Positions 18,788 to 27,639 of a stretch of DNA of 64,000 nucleotides are shown one piece after another. The notes below the pieces were generated by a model. The model had not been told where the DNA came from. It did no database searches and saw only the letters and a list, made by a program, of their open reading frames with translations. Numbering within the stretch: position 1 is the first letter of the stretch; the number at the start of each line of letters is the position of its first letter. Where the stretch lies: contig JAWKTK010000004.1 of the NCBI GenBank assembly GCA_041399205.1, forward strand, positions 1 through 64,000, given 5' to 3'. Source of the DNA: JAGQOZ01 sp041399205. GTDB lineage: Bacteria > Planctomycetota > Planctomycetia > Pirellulales > Pirellulaceae. The position numbers and the translations under genes are program-made.

Positions 18788-19896
18788 TTAGTGCTTCGCT
18801 TCGCAAAGCTTCCGGAATCCAAGTGTGCCGGCCATAACCAGCATTGCGGTTATCAAAATAACGGCAGCGCCGATGGCAAGCGGTTGCCAGAGTGGCCGGC
18901 GGTATTGCGGTTCGTTGATGTCGTCTGAACGGCTGCGTGGAATTGTTGGGGCGCTGGGTGGACGCGAGCGATTGGCATGCGACGGTGGTAATGCTGCTTC
19001 GAGTTCGAAAGCGTCATCTTCGTCGTACTCAACATCGTTCTGGTCCGCGTTCAATCGCATTTGGTCGGTTAAGCGAGTTGCAGTGGGACGAGCGAACGAC
19101 GAAACTTCGATTGCCGTTCCTTCTCGTGCAGCCGCTGCGTAAATGCTGGCGGCCACTTGGCCGCGAAGACGTGTCAGGTCCAATACACTTGCGGCAGAAA
19201 CCGACTTGAGCAGATCGATATCTGGATGATTTGGAACGAACCGCCACTGACATTCAACACCAGGCGGCAATTTGGCGTAGAACGAACTAAAGGTCGTTTG
19301 CCAACGCGTTGCGTGTGGCAGTAGCGCCATCGCTTCCGCGATCAAACGTAACACATCCGTGCCAAGCTCGTATTGAACGTATAAATGCGAATCGCCCTGC
19401 ATTGCCGTTTCTAACAGCCGACCTGCCCAGCCGGCGTCTCCCGTGATGCTTTCCCAATATTGGCAACGGTTTGGCGTGGTTGTTCCTGTGGGAAAACTTG
19501 GGCGTGCGTCCAATTCTTGCGGTGGTTCCGTCCACGCTGTGCGGAATTCGTTGGGTTGATTTAGCCACCAAGCCGGACTGGGTGTTAGGGATTTGATCAA
19601 AGACCAAGTGATGGACGATTTTGTTGGTTCGCTGTGAATAATCCAGCCCTGCGTCTGCGATGCGTGTCAACGAATGATAGTGGTGACCATGCACTTCAAA
19701 GCGATAGTGCTATAGTTGACGGGATTCAAAGATGCATCACTGCTTCCGGATGCGAAAAGATGGCGGTAACCGCTCAGTGATTCAAGCCGGTCAGCAATGG
19801 ATTTGGAAAGCCCTTTTGTGGCGGCAACGGTACAAAAGCCACGACTTCCGGTTTCAGGCCTTTTGGTGCAGACGTATAAATCAATTCTTGAATCAT
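18788..19896 (-). CDS. GAP1-like (GTPase-associated protein) with C-terminal membrane anchor, about three frameshifts
   Basis: The ATG at 19896 stands 12 bases after the GTPase stop, with a GGAG element before it. Pieced across shifts near 19843, 19688 and 19605 it reads MIQELIYTSAPKGLKP, RGFCTVAATKGLSKSIADRL, ESLSGYRHLFASG, NPVNYSTIALK, HSLTRIADAGLDYSQRTNKI and VHHLVFD. This strand-helix pattern is what I know as the N-terminal domain of GTPase-associated protein 1. The unbroken remainder (18788-19600) has TRWQTTFSSFYAKLPPGVEC and a last membrane helix (LAIGAAVILITAMLVMAGTL). So it is a cytoplasmic domain held by a tail anchor. Family knowledge comes from computational surveys of conflict systems; no activity is proven. 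Confidence 0.7.
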
Positions 19897-19908
19897 GACG
19901 CCACTCCG

Positions 19909-21210
19909 TTATTCAGATCCAGGATCAGCCGACCGACCATTTTGTGAATCGACAAAGGGTATCAGTCCGGGACAATGCTGCGAAACGGTCCACAAGATGG
20001 GAACTTCACACCATTTGGGATCGATAGCCGATGGCCGAATGCCCAGATTTCCGGTCGTTGGATCTCGTTCCGGTGCGACGCCCGTCGGCCGACAGGAACG
20101 AACAAGACTTGCGAACAAAACGATTCGCCGCTTGGAGACCAATTCGGGCGTAAACTTCCAAAGCAGTTGCTTGACTCGCTCAGACCGCTCGCGAATGGCG
20201 TCCAGATCCAAAGCGGTCCACGGAACATTGGTTCGGCGAATGACTGGTGATTCCAATGCATCGTCGTCCAATAAGGATGACCACGCATCGTACTTTGTCA
20301 CGACCACGATCAACGGTCGCGAATAGGCTTGGTTTTGTTCCAGGCCAACATGTCGGCGAACTCGGTCGGCTAATTCGTGCAGCAGAATTTCTTGTCGGGA
20401 AGTGACAATATTGTCTGACAGTTGAGGGTCATTGGAACGCCGGGCACACGCTTCGCGAAATCGCGGATCTTGAGTGGGATCGTACAAGAAGAGCAAGCTT
20501 TGTGATTTGGCCAAATGGCGAGTGACTCGGTTTTGCCCCGTGTCTTTTCCGGGTAGAAACGATTCACCTGCGTTGTCATAAAGCGTCAGAATACGAGACA
20601 CCTTTCTGGCATTTTCAAAGGATGGGTGCTTTTGCGTGGGACGCATGGAATACATAAACGGCAACGGCAGCATGACTGGCTGGTTGTCTAACAGCACATT
20701 GTCGTACAAGTCTCCTTGCTCTTCTGTTTTGGCAAGCTTGACAACTTTGTCACGATCCTGATTAAAGAACTGCTGATCTTCGTATTCGCTTAAGATTTTG
20801 TTGGACTGTGGGTCTGCGTCTGTGAAGTTGATATGGAATTCACGAGGCATCATTTGACGAAGTCGCCAAATCATGGATGCAAGAAAATACGTTTTTCCGC
20901 AGGCCGGCGAGCCAATGATGGAGAAAAAAGTGGGCGTGATTTCCAGCAAGGGTTTGGGAATTCGAAGATGGCAAGAGGGACATGCCAAGGTTTGGCAAAT
21001 GGCTCCATTCGAATCAATGGCATTTCCGTTGGGGTCGAACCGGCTAGGCAAAAAGCGTTTCTGTTCGTCCGAACCAAGTTTGGGGTCGCCGATTAGCATT
21101 GCGTGTTCCGAAATCCAACGAATTTCATCCGTCGGAAATCCGTTCCAGCAATGCGGACAAGTTATTCGATTCCGAATGGTAAGACGGAGTGTTGAATCAG
21201 TCATGGACAT
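19909..21210 (-). CDS. TRAFAC-type GTPase with N-terminal zinc cysteines (DO-GTPase-like)
   Basis: 433 residues with the GTPase motifs in order: P-loop FSIIGSPACGKTYFLASMIW near residue 96-115, a G3-like TLYDNAGESF near residue 209, and a G4-like VVVTKYDAW near residue 300. In front, CPHCWNGFP and TLACPSCHLRIP form a four-cysteine zinc site around residues 19-85. The C-terminal part is conserved in style (PSAIDPKWCEVPILWTVSQH). This matches GTPases that accompany GAP1 proteins in predicted conflict systems (DO-GTPase families). It likely acts as the switch of the operon, with the GAP1-like protein directly downstream. The ATG at 21210 follows the lipoprotein stop by 5 bases. The frame is unbroken, unlike its neighbours. 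Confidence 0.85.
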   Translation of the reverse strand: MSMTDSTLRLTIRNRITCPHCWNGFPTDEIRWISEHAMLIGDPKLGSDEQKRFLPSRFDPNGNAIDSNGAICQTLACPSCHLRIPKPLLEITPTFFSIIGSPACGKTYFLASMIWRLRQMMPREFHINFTDADPQSNKILSEYEDQQFFNQDRDKVVKLAKTEEQGDLYDNVLLDNQPVMLPLPFMYSMRPTQKHPSFENARKVSRILTLYDNAGESFLPGKDTGQNRVTRHLAKSQSLLFLYDPTQDPRFREACARRSNDPQLSDNIVTSRQEILLHELADRVRRHVGLEQNQAYSRPLIVVVTKYDAWSSLLDDDALESPVIRRTNVPWTALDLDAIRERSERVKQLLWKFTPELVSKRRIVLFASLVRSCRPTGVAPERDPTTGNLGIRPSAIDPKWCEVPILWTVSQHCPGLIPFVDSQNGRSADPGSE

Positions 21211-21215
21211 GGTGC

Positions 21216-21760
21216 TTATTCAATGGTGATCATCTTTCCGGGGTTGCCGGAGCCGGCCGAAATTGACTCGCCATACTGCTCTAAATACGGCATGATTTTT
21301 TCTGATAACTCTTGCATTCGCGGATTGTCTGTATAGGGCTGAACAGATTCCCAAGCTTCCAATGCTGCTTGGTAAGCCGCTTGATTCTGACCGTTGGACG
21401 CAAATTTGCCGGCCTGCTTCATTTGGTCAACGGCTTTGGCAATTGCCTCCGCTTGCGTCAGACCTTCCGCGTCGCTTGGTTCGCCAGATTCCGCTTGGTT
21501 GTTTTTGATGAAGTTGCGTGACTTGACGATTCATTGGTTGTGGATTCTTCGTTTGCGGTATCGATGTCGGGTTCGTCCATGGTCTCTGCGTCGGGCTGCG
21601 TTTCTTCTTCGTTCTGTGGACGCTGTTCCGAAGATTCGTCCTGAACTTCCGGTTGCTGACGTTGTTCGGGCTGTTTGTTACACGAGCAACCGAACTGCGA
21701 ACCCGCTAGGAACACGGTCAGTGAAATGACGACCAAGATATTCGATGTGGAATGGTGCAT
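21216..21760 (-). CDS. Secreted acidic lipoprotein-like protein, one frameshift
   Basis: The first block (21458-21760) starts MHHSTSNILVVISLTVFLAG and has a cysteine after SQFG, a plausible but imperfect lipobox. It is followed by a very acidic Glu/Gln/Asp/Ser-rich linker. The second block (21216 to about 21480) carries a helical domain: MKQAGKFASNGQNQAAYQAA, LEAWESVQPYTDNPRMQELS, EKIMPYLEQYGESI. A one-base shift near 21470-21500 would join them into about 180 residues. The helical repeat looks TPR-like. It follows the protease stop by 2 bases. Its place between an exported protease and a GTPase suggests that it is a periplasmic sensor or substrate; this is inference. Confidence 0.7.
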
Positions 21761-21762
21761 GG

Positions 21763-23624
21763 CTAGTTACCGCTGAAAGCGGAGAGTCTGTTGTTCGAAT
21801 CGAGGATCCGTTTCGTATTCAGAAAAAGCACAAGTGACCGTCTTGTTCCCGCACACGTTCTGCAAGGCGTCCGTTTCTTTGTGTTCTTAAAGATGGTGAC
21901 GGGGCGTCCGTTGATGTACTGAACCGATGGCACTTGAACATAGGTGACATAACTGCCGTTCTTGCAATCGCGATCAGGACATTTCAGAATCTGGAACCGA
22001 CACACGCGAGGCATGTTCCGGTCTTCAAACGCATGAAAGTCGGTGGTTCACGCTGCAGATTAGGGTTTGCGGAAACAGCGACATTGGGAATCGGAATTCT
22101 GGGTAGCTTTTCGATGACGCGCATCGCTTTTGTTTCTAGCAATACCAATGAATTGGAAGCGATGGTCTGGTTGACGCCACTTTGCAGAGTCGTTGCTGGT
22201 TGAAAATCAGGAAGTTGCTGCGTTACGTAATCTACGATTTTGGAACTGGGAACCGCCAACGCCACCTTTTGCGAATACCGAACGCTTGCGTAACGAACTG
22301 CCTGCGGGTCAATCAAACGAAAATTGATACCCACAACCACTCGGTTGGACTGAGAAGCGGCGAACCATCTCCATAGGCTTTGTCAAACAGTTGTGCCAAT
22401 ACGCCGTCTTTTCTCGAACCTGCGGTCACCTTCGCGAACATCGGACGCTGGAAGTCGCAGGATGTGTCCATCAGAAGTGGTTACCGCTTTATCGATGTCG
22501 GCCCCTTTGACAAAAGCACACGTCATCAGCGAATCAGATTTGTTTGCTTCGCCATTGAATACAGGCAAGGGTTGGCGAGCTAGTGAATTCGGTTCGAACT
22601 TAAGCAACGCCAAATCATAACTTGAATCAGCATCTTCCAGCGTCACACGTACCGGCTGATCATAGGCAGGACCAAAGAAGGCTTCAAATCCATCGTACGG
22701 TATGATTTCATCATCTTTGACGACACTATGGCGGTTGGTCAGAATCCAACCATTGGCAATGACGAAACCAGTTGCGTAACCGACTGTCCGCAATGCATCG
22801 TCGGCCGTATCATTAGTGCGGTCCGACAGATCGGATTCATCCATGTACGTCATGTAGAGCCAACCGACATCAGGGCGATACGGTTTGGAGTCTTTGGGCA
22901 GCACCGCCGTTTCAATCAGCTGCTTAAAGCCGTCACGCTCTTCTTGATTCAATGGAACGTCAAAGGCAGTTACGTTTGCAGAAACGTTGGTCGCAAATCG
23001 AGCGACCGTTCCCAAGTTTTGGATGATCTCCTGTGGAGTGACGTGGCCAATATCAATCGCCGTTTGCCATTCCTGAAATGCCAGATCCAATTGACGCCGA
23101 CGTACGTGAACTAAGGCGGAATTGTTGAGCGCGGCAATGTAGTTCACTCGCTCGATGTTGGTGAATTGCGGGATTCGCGATTTCCAGCGTTCGACGCAAA
23201 CTTCAAAGTGTTCGCCGGCATCTTGGACTTTTCGTTCGTAGCCGATGTAATAGATCCCCAAGGCAAAGTCGGCTTTGATGTCACGTTCGTTCCATTTACT
23301 GGCTTTCAGAAACCGCTCTTTTGCTTCTTCGTATCGGCCAGATTTCAACGCATCAACGCCCAATTTGAATGCTTCTTCGGCCGCCTTTTTCTGGCTAACA
23401 AGCTTTTTCAGATAGCGTTGATCGGCATCCGACAATTGGTCAATGGCGATCATCGCTTGGGCGCCTTTCGGATTGAGTATCCGGATCTTCTGGCCCTTGA
23501 TTTCGAGCAATTCCGCTTGGACACGAGTCTTTGTGGCCGCATGCGTCCAAAAACGAAGCCGTGCTTCAACCGGCGCGATCAGAAATGACAATACTGCGAA
23601 AGCAGCGATGTATCTTCGAAGCAC
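21763..23624 (-). CDS. Exported trypsin-like protease with SHD1 and TPR-like parts and a C-terminal zinc-binding tail, several frameshifts
   Basis: GTG at 23624 is chosen because GGGGAG stands 7 bases upstream and a signal peptide follows at once (RRYIAAFAVLSFLIAPVEA). Next comes an SHD1-like domain (RFWTHAATKTRVQAELLEIK, IDQLSDADQRYLKKL), a TPR-like helix pair (FKLGVDALKSGRYEEAKERF) and an S1 protease core with the histidine in WILTNRHSVV and the aspartate in DADSSYDLALLKF. Frame breaks near 22420 and 22340 disturb the serine region; it reads AYGDGSPLLSP, so the usual G-D-S-G is not seen. The strand VVVGINFRLIDP follows. After another break near 22010 the tail has CPDRDCKNG and CRTCAGT, DnaJ-like zinc pairs. 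It is the first gene of the operon. Restored length is about 620 residues. Confidence 0.75.
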
Positions 23625-23972
23625 GATTTGTCTCCCCGAGCATATTCTTGTTGTCTGACGGTCCGCCGTTTTACCAGCCAAAAGTGTAGGTGTCCACCGA
23701 TCATCCTAATTTTGGGCACCGAATGGGGTGATTTCGGCACCACTTGGATCAATTGCGTGGTTTGAACCTCGTGTTAAGTGATCCGTTCAGAAAGCTATTC
23801 CCGGAACTTGGCCCATTAACGACCAGTCGAATTTCGATTTTTCGTTTCCAGAGTTTCGTTTCTTGAACACACCCGAAGGACATTTCTTCGGGGACGCTGC
23901 GCAAGCTGCAGCTTGTTTGTTACCCGATTCAATGGCCTGGACAAGTGACAACTTGTTTTTGGCCAGCACACC

Positions 23973-24053
23973 TTACGCCATGCGACTGTGCAACCACGCC
24001 CGAGCGAATTGCCAATCGCGTTGCGCCGTTGCGATAATAGCTGGGTTCGAACT
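23973..24053 (-). pseudogene. C-terminal remnant of an ECF sigma factor
   Basis: On the minus strand a short frame ends NPAIIATAQRDWQFARAWLH, then SRMA and TAA at 23973-23975. The pattern R-D-W-x-x-A-R-A-W-L-x-x-x-M closely matches the end of region 4 in planctomycete ECF factors; the intact one in this window ends DRYWVFARAWLQKTIMQ. Nothing of region 2 is present upstream, where instead a REP half-site and a truncated amidase begin. I read it as the tail left by a deletion. The fragment is short, so confidence is limited. Confidence 0.35.
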
Positions 24054-24172
24054 TACATCTGTCCTCGGCTGGGTTCCAAGCATCGGCGTCCAAAGCGGTT
24101 CGAATTCGATTCTGGAAGATTGTCGTGAATTACGAATCGACAGGCCTGTCATGGCAAAACCCAGCCGACCAA

Positions 24173-24195
24173 CCCCAGCCGTTTGGGCACTAGCC
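24173..24195. repeat. REP half-site at the amidase break
   Basis: The bases CCCCAGCCGTTTGGGC followed by ACTAGCC match one arm of the REP hairpins found at 26125-26885 and 27494-27572. The amidase stop codon (24190-24192) lies inside this arm, so the element supplies the stop. Confidence 0.6.
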
Positions 24196-24804
24196 GGCTA
24201 TCGCCGCTTCCGTGCCGCCGGAAGAACCGCCAGCGGTACGAGATAGGTCCCATGGATTGCTGGTCACTCCATAAAGTGAGGAATCCGTCACAGCTGTCAT
24301 TCCAAATTCTGGTGAATGTGTTCGACCGAACAGGACCAAACCCGCCTTACGATATCGTTTGACTACGGTATCGTCGTACTTGGGCTTGTAGCCCTTCAAC
24401 ATTCGTGAGCCGCCGCTGCATTCGACACCTTTCATTTGAAACAACAGGTCTTTCACCAGAAACGGTACGCCTCGAAACGGGCCGTCTGGTAGTCCGTCGG
24501 CGATTGCTTGGCGTGCTTCGTCATAAAGCTTCACTACGATGGCATTGACTTTGCCATTGATAGCTTCAGCCCGAGCGATCGCCGCTTCAAGAAGCTCCTC
24601 CGGTTTGACCTTCTTCGTTCGCACCAATTCTGCCAAGCCAAGTGCGTCGTAGCTGGCGTATTCTTCGTACGGCAGGTGCTTGTGAGTGGTATTTGCTGCG
24701 GCATGTCTACATAAAGCCGCCAACATCAGCCCGCCGCCGAGTTTCACCGCATCACGACGGTCGAGATTCTTATATTTCGGATCAAAAGCCGATGGAATAT
24801 TCAT
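24190..24804 (-). pseudogene. 5' fragment of an exported amidase (amidase signature family)
   Basis: 204 residues start MNIPSAFDPKYKNLDRRD with a twin-arginine-like region (RRDAVKLGGGLMLAAL). The amidase signature family part follows: EELLEAAIARAEAINGKVNA, PFRGVPFLVKDL with the catalytic lysine, and RTAGGSSGG with the cis-serine. The frame stops at once after TEAAIAG, whereas full amidases have 450-500 residues and need the serine nucleophile that comes about 20 residues later. The stop lies in a REP arm and no amidase sequence follows downstream; instead an ECF tail appears. So this is a real truncation, not a base-call error. Remaining activity is unlikely. Confidence 0.85.
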
Positions 24805-24861
24805 GAATTGAACCTTAGTAGCGGTTACGAATGAACCACAGACGGTTCGATGGGCCGAATG

Positions 24862-25374
24862 TTACTCTGTTTCCCTGGTCCATTCAGACGACGCTTTCAA
24901 CGGTTGACTGTCTTCCGTCTTACCGTCAAGACGCCACACAATATGGTTCTTGTCAGTCACTTTGATTTCGAAGTTCGCATTGGAGTAGGACTTTCCAGCA
25001 ACCATCCCCGTGATCGTACCGGTCCCGCCGTCCGCGGAAAGCTTTGTGTATTTCAGTTCGTACCAGTCACCGTTTGAAACGTATCCGTTAATCTGGCAAA
25101 CCTTGCGATCAGCCTGCCATCCTCCGATCTCCGCGCCGTTACTTGTTGTCGATCCATCACTATCGGAGAACCGTCCGATTCCGGTAGCCGCCCCTTTGAC
25201 CTTTCGTAGGGTAAACTTACCCTCAAGGACTTTTTCTCCGACCGTCATCTTAGTGGTCCATTTGCCTTGGATCTGGTTGATCCAAGCAAGGGCATCTGCT
25301 TCAGTAACTTCTCCAGCAAAGGCGGTGCTTGCCAACAATGACAACAAGATAGCTATTGTAAAACGCATTTTCAT
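24862..25374 (-). CDS. Secreted hypothetical protein
   Basis: From the ATG at 25374 the protein has 170 residues with a clear signal peptide (MKMRFTIAILLSLLASTAFA). The mature part is a predicted beta-barrel-like domain: QIQGKWTTKMTVGEKVLEGK, GAATGIGRFSDSDGS, GGWQADRKVCQINGY and HIVWRLDGKTEDSQPLKAS. The layout recalls small lipocalin-like or DUF1579-like proteins, but I cannot name the family. It lies downstream of the intact ECF sigma factor in the same direction, after a gap of about 120 bases, and may be read with it. Confidence 0.65.
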   Translation of the reverse strand: MKMRFTIAILLSLLASTAFAGEVTEADALAWINQIQGKWTTKMTVGEKVLEGKFTLRKVKGAATGIGRFSDSDGSTTSNGAEIGGWQADRKVCQINGYVSNGDWYELKYTKLSADGGTGTITGMVAGKSYSNANFEIKVTDKNHIVWRLDGKTEDSQPLKASSEWTRETE

Positions 25375-25495
25375 CACTCCTAAATCTGAGGCATTGAGAG
25401 TTAAGTTCATTATTGGATCGAATTTCTATTTATCAGCGCGTAAAAGTGGTTCTATTTCATTCGAGAAAACCAGAATCTTCGACGAATTGTGACTC

Positions 25496-26062
25496 CTATT
25501 TCGTCATTTGCATAATCGTTTTTTGCAGCCACGCGCGAGCGAACACCCAGTAGCGATCACCGGTTGACGCCGAAACGCCGATGGCCTTTGACGCCTCGGC
25601 GTTGGTCAATCCGGCGAAGTATCGCAGTTTGACGTAGTTTGCCTTTTGCGGATCGTATGATTCGAATTGGGCCAGCGCGGTGTCGAGTTCTATCAAGCGG
25701 TCGTCGTTTTCGGTTGGCGATGCAATTTCGTCTTCACTAAAAGAGACTTGTTTTCGATCACCACCGCGTTTCTGCGACTTTCGCCGACGAGCTCGATCGA
25801 CCAAGATCCGGCGCATCGCTTCGGCCGCCGCTCCAAAGAAATGGGCTCGGCCATTCCAATCTGCAGTTTGTGTTGCGCCAATCAAACGCAAATACGCTTC
25901 ATGAACAAGCTCGGTCGGCTGCAGCGTTTGACCATTCGCCTCCGCCGCCAAACGAGCTCGCGCCAAACGCCGTAGTTCGTCATAGACCAACGGCAGCAAC
26001 TCGTCGGCGGCTGATTCATTGCCGTCCTGGATCGCGATGATTAGTTCAGTAACGTCAGACAT
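25496..26062 (-). CDS. ECF RNA polymerase sigma factor, planctomycete kinase-associated type
   Basis: 188 residues from the ATG at 26062 (MSDVTELIIAIQDG). Region 2 carries LLPLVYDELRRLARARL and PTELVHEAYLRL, then AHFFGAAAEAMRRILVDRAR. Region 4 has YVKLRYFAGLTNAEASKAIG and VSASTGDRYWVFARAWLQ. These are the marks of the sigma-70_X6-like ECF group that is abundant in planctomycetes and often coupled to Ser/Thr kinases. No anti-sigma factor is seen next to it; the nearest kinase starts 2.4 kb upstream, beyond a PEP-CTERM gene and a REP/RAYT zone. The longer start at 26083 adds only MQNERKV. Confidence 0.92.
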   Translation of the reverse strand: MSDVTELIIAIQDGNESAADELLPLVYDELRRLARARLAAEANGQTLQPTELVHEAYLRLIGATQTADWNGRAHFFGAAAEAMRRILVDRARRRKSQKRGGDRKQVSFSEDEIASPTENDDRLIELDTALAQFESYDPQKANYVKLRYFAGLTNAEASKAIGVSASTGDRYWVFARAWLQKTIMQMTK

Positions 26063-26124
26063 AACTTTCCGCTCGTTCTGCATCGGATAACCGCTTGGGC
26101 GTTAACCTCGAACATAGAATTCCC

Positions 26125-26885
26125 TTCCCAGCCGTTTGGGCGCTAGCCCCGGACATTGAACGAACATCACCCGCTGACAACCGCAGGCGTTTGGTCTGGG
26201 TCCGGGGCTAGCGCCCCAAACGGCTGGTGTGTGTTCTGTTGTCATCAATCGAATCGTTTCTAATAAGTAGCCCCGAACGTGCACATCCATCACCAACCGC
26301 TTGGGCGCTAATCTCTAACGTTGGATTCGCTTCCCAGCCGCTTGGGCGCCAGCTCCCGGACATTGAACGAACATCACCCGCTGACAACCGCAGGCGTTTG
26401 GTCTGGGTCCGGGGCTAAGGCTCAAACGGCTGGTGTGTGTTCTGTTGTCATCAATCGAATCGTTTCTAATAAGTAGCCCCGAACGTGCACATCCATCACC
26501 AACCGCTTGGGCGCTAATCTTTAACGTTGGATTCGCTTCCCAGCCGTTTGGGGCTAGCCCCGGACATATTGAACGAACATCACCCGCTGGCAACCGCAGG
26601 CGTTTGGCCTGGGTCCGGGGCTAGCGCCAAACGGCTGGTGTGTGTTCTGTTGTCATCAATCGAATCGTTTCTAATAAGTAGCCCCGAACGTGCACATCCA
26701 TCACCAACCGCTTGGGCGCTAATCTCTAACGTTGGATTCGCTTCCCAGCCGCTTGGGCGCTAGCCCCGGACATATTGAACGAACATCACCCGCTGGCAAC
26801 CGCAGGCGTTTGGCCTGGGTCCGGGGCTAGCCGCCCAAACGACTGGTGTGTGGTGTGCTGTCATCAATCGAATTATTTCTAATAA
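26125..26885. repeat. Four tandem ~206-bp units of paired REP hairpins
   Basis: Units start at about 26125, 26331, 26537 and 26742, the last being cut short by the transposase gene. Each holds an arm CAGCCGTTTGGGCGC plus TAGCCCCGGAC, a spacer of about 45 bases, the inverse arm GTCCGGGGCTAGCGCC plus CAAACGGCTGG, then a constant stretch with CATCAATCGAATCGTTTC and a second half-arm AACCGCTTGGGCGCTA. Copies differ by a few substitutions and one-base indels. Open frames in both directions across the units are repeat artefacts. The hairpins match those at 24173 and 27494, and the adjoining RAYT gene is the expected mover. Confidence 0.92.
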
Positions 26886-27383
26886 CTACTTTCCGCGATC
26901 CATTCGTTCCTGTGCTTCACCGGCATACTCAACGACTCGCTCCAATTCACTTTCAGATGTCACCAATGCCACGTCACCTCTTGTCGTCCAGACGGGTCGG
27001 TCATCGAATACGTTGTCGGTTCCGATTCTCAAACCTCGCGTGCAATTGGCTTTCAGTTGATCTCGGACGGTGACTCCTTTGTACCCCACGGCTGTTACCA
27101 CAACGTGAACATGGTTGGTGCGAGGATTGGCAACCCACAACTTCCAATTTCGATGAGCACAATGTTCCTCGATGGTTGTTTTGACGATTTCACGATGCGA
27201 TTCACTCAGCAATACAATTGGATGTTTGAGGCGATCGCGATGCCATTTTTCCAGCAACGGTCGCGGTGGATGCGTTGCACCGTTCTGTTTCCACCATCGG
27301 CGATCACCATGTAGAAAAGTGCCATACACTGACCACGTGATGAAATACGCTAGTGGTTCGTTTGTGAATTCCATGACTGGCAT
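26886..27383 (-). CDS. REP-associated tyrosine transposase (RAYT, IS200-like Y1 family)
   Basis: About 165 residues from the ATG at 27383 (MPVMEFTNEPLAYFITWSVY). The RAYT start pattern is seen in ITWSVYGTFLHGDRRWW. The HUH motif is NHVHVVVTAV around residue 95 and the catalytic tyrosine is probably in ERVVEYAGEAQ near the C-terminus. Such single-domain transposases act on REP hairpins, and here the gene lies between a tandem REP array on its 3' side and a REP hairpin on its 5' side. The catalytic residues are present, so it may be active. It carries no terminal inverted repeats of its own, as usual for the family. Confidence 0.88.
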   Translation of the reverse strand: MPVMEFTNEPLAYFITWSVYGTFLHGDRRWWKQNGATHPPRPLLEKWHRDRLKHPIVLLSESHREIVKTTIEEHCAHRNWKLWVANPRTNHVHVVVTAVGYKGVTVRDQLKANCTRGLRIGTDNVFDDRPVWTTRGDVALVTSESELERVVEYAGEAQERMDRGK

Positions 27384-27493
27384 TGTGGAATGAGTGTGAA
27401 ACCAAGTGTGTTCATATTGCCAGTACATTCTATTACTTTTCGTCCGGAAGTCGTCACGACATACCGATTGTTTTTCGCGGTATGCGAAGCGCG

Positions 27494-27572
27494 CCCCAGC
27501 CGTTTGGACGCTAGCCCCGGACCAGCCCTTCGATACAGGTATCGTCCGGGGCTAGCGCCCAAACGGCTGGGG
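27494..27572. repeat. Single REP hairpin upstream of the RAYT gene
   Basis: The arms CCCCAGCCGTTTGGACGC plus TAGCCCCGGAC and GTCCGGGGCTAGCGCC plus CAAACGGCTGGGG are nearly perfect inverse copies around an inner segment that itself pairs (GATACAGGTATC). The arms equal those of the tandem units at 26125-26885, while the core differs. With the tandem array it brackets the transposase gene. Confidence 0.88.
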
Positions 27573-27639
27573 TGAGGCTGAGGCTGAGCGTGAGTTGAAT
27601 TGTGGGTGATCTGTGGTCTGCTCACACGGTGGCGGTGCT

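Noticed and set aside
23863..24246. Plus-strand frame of 127 residues between the protease promoter region and the amidase
   Set aside because: It runs antisense through the ECF remnant, the REP arm and the end of the amidase, and has no motif.
26102..26763. Open frames on both strands in the tandem REP zone
   Set aside because: They follow the 206-bp period and contain no protein-like composition; repeat artefacts.
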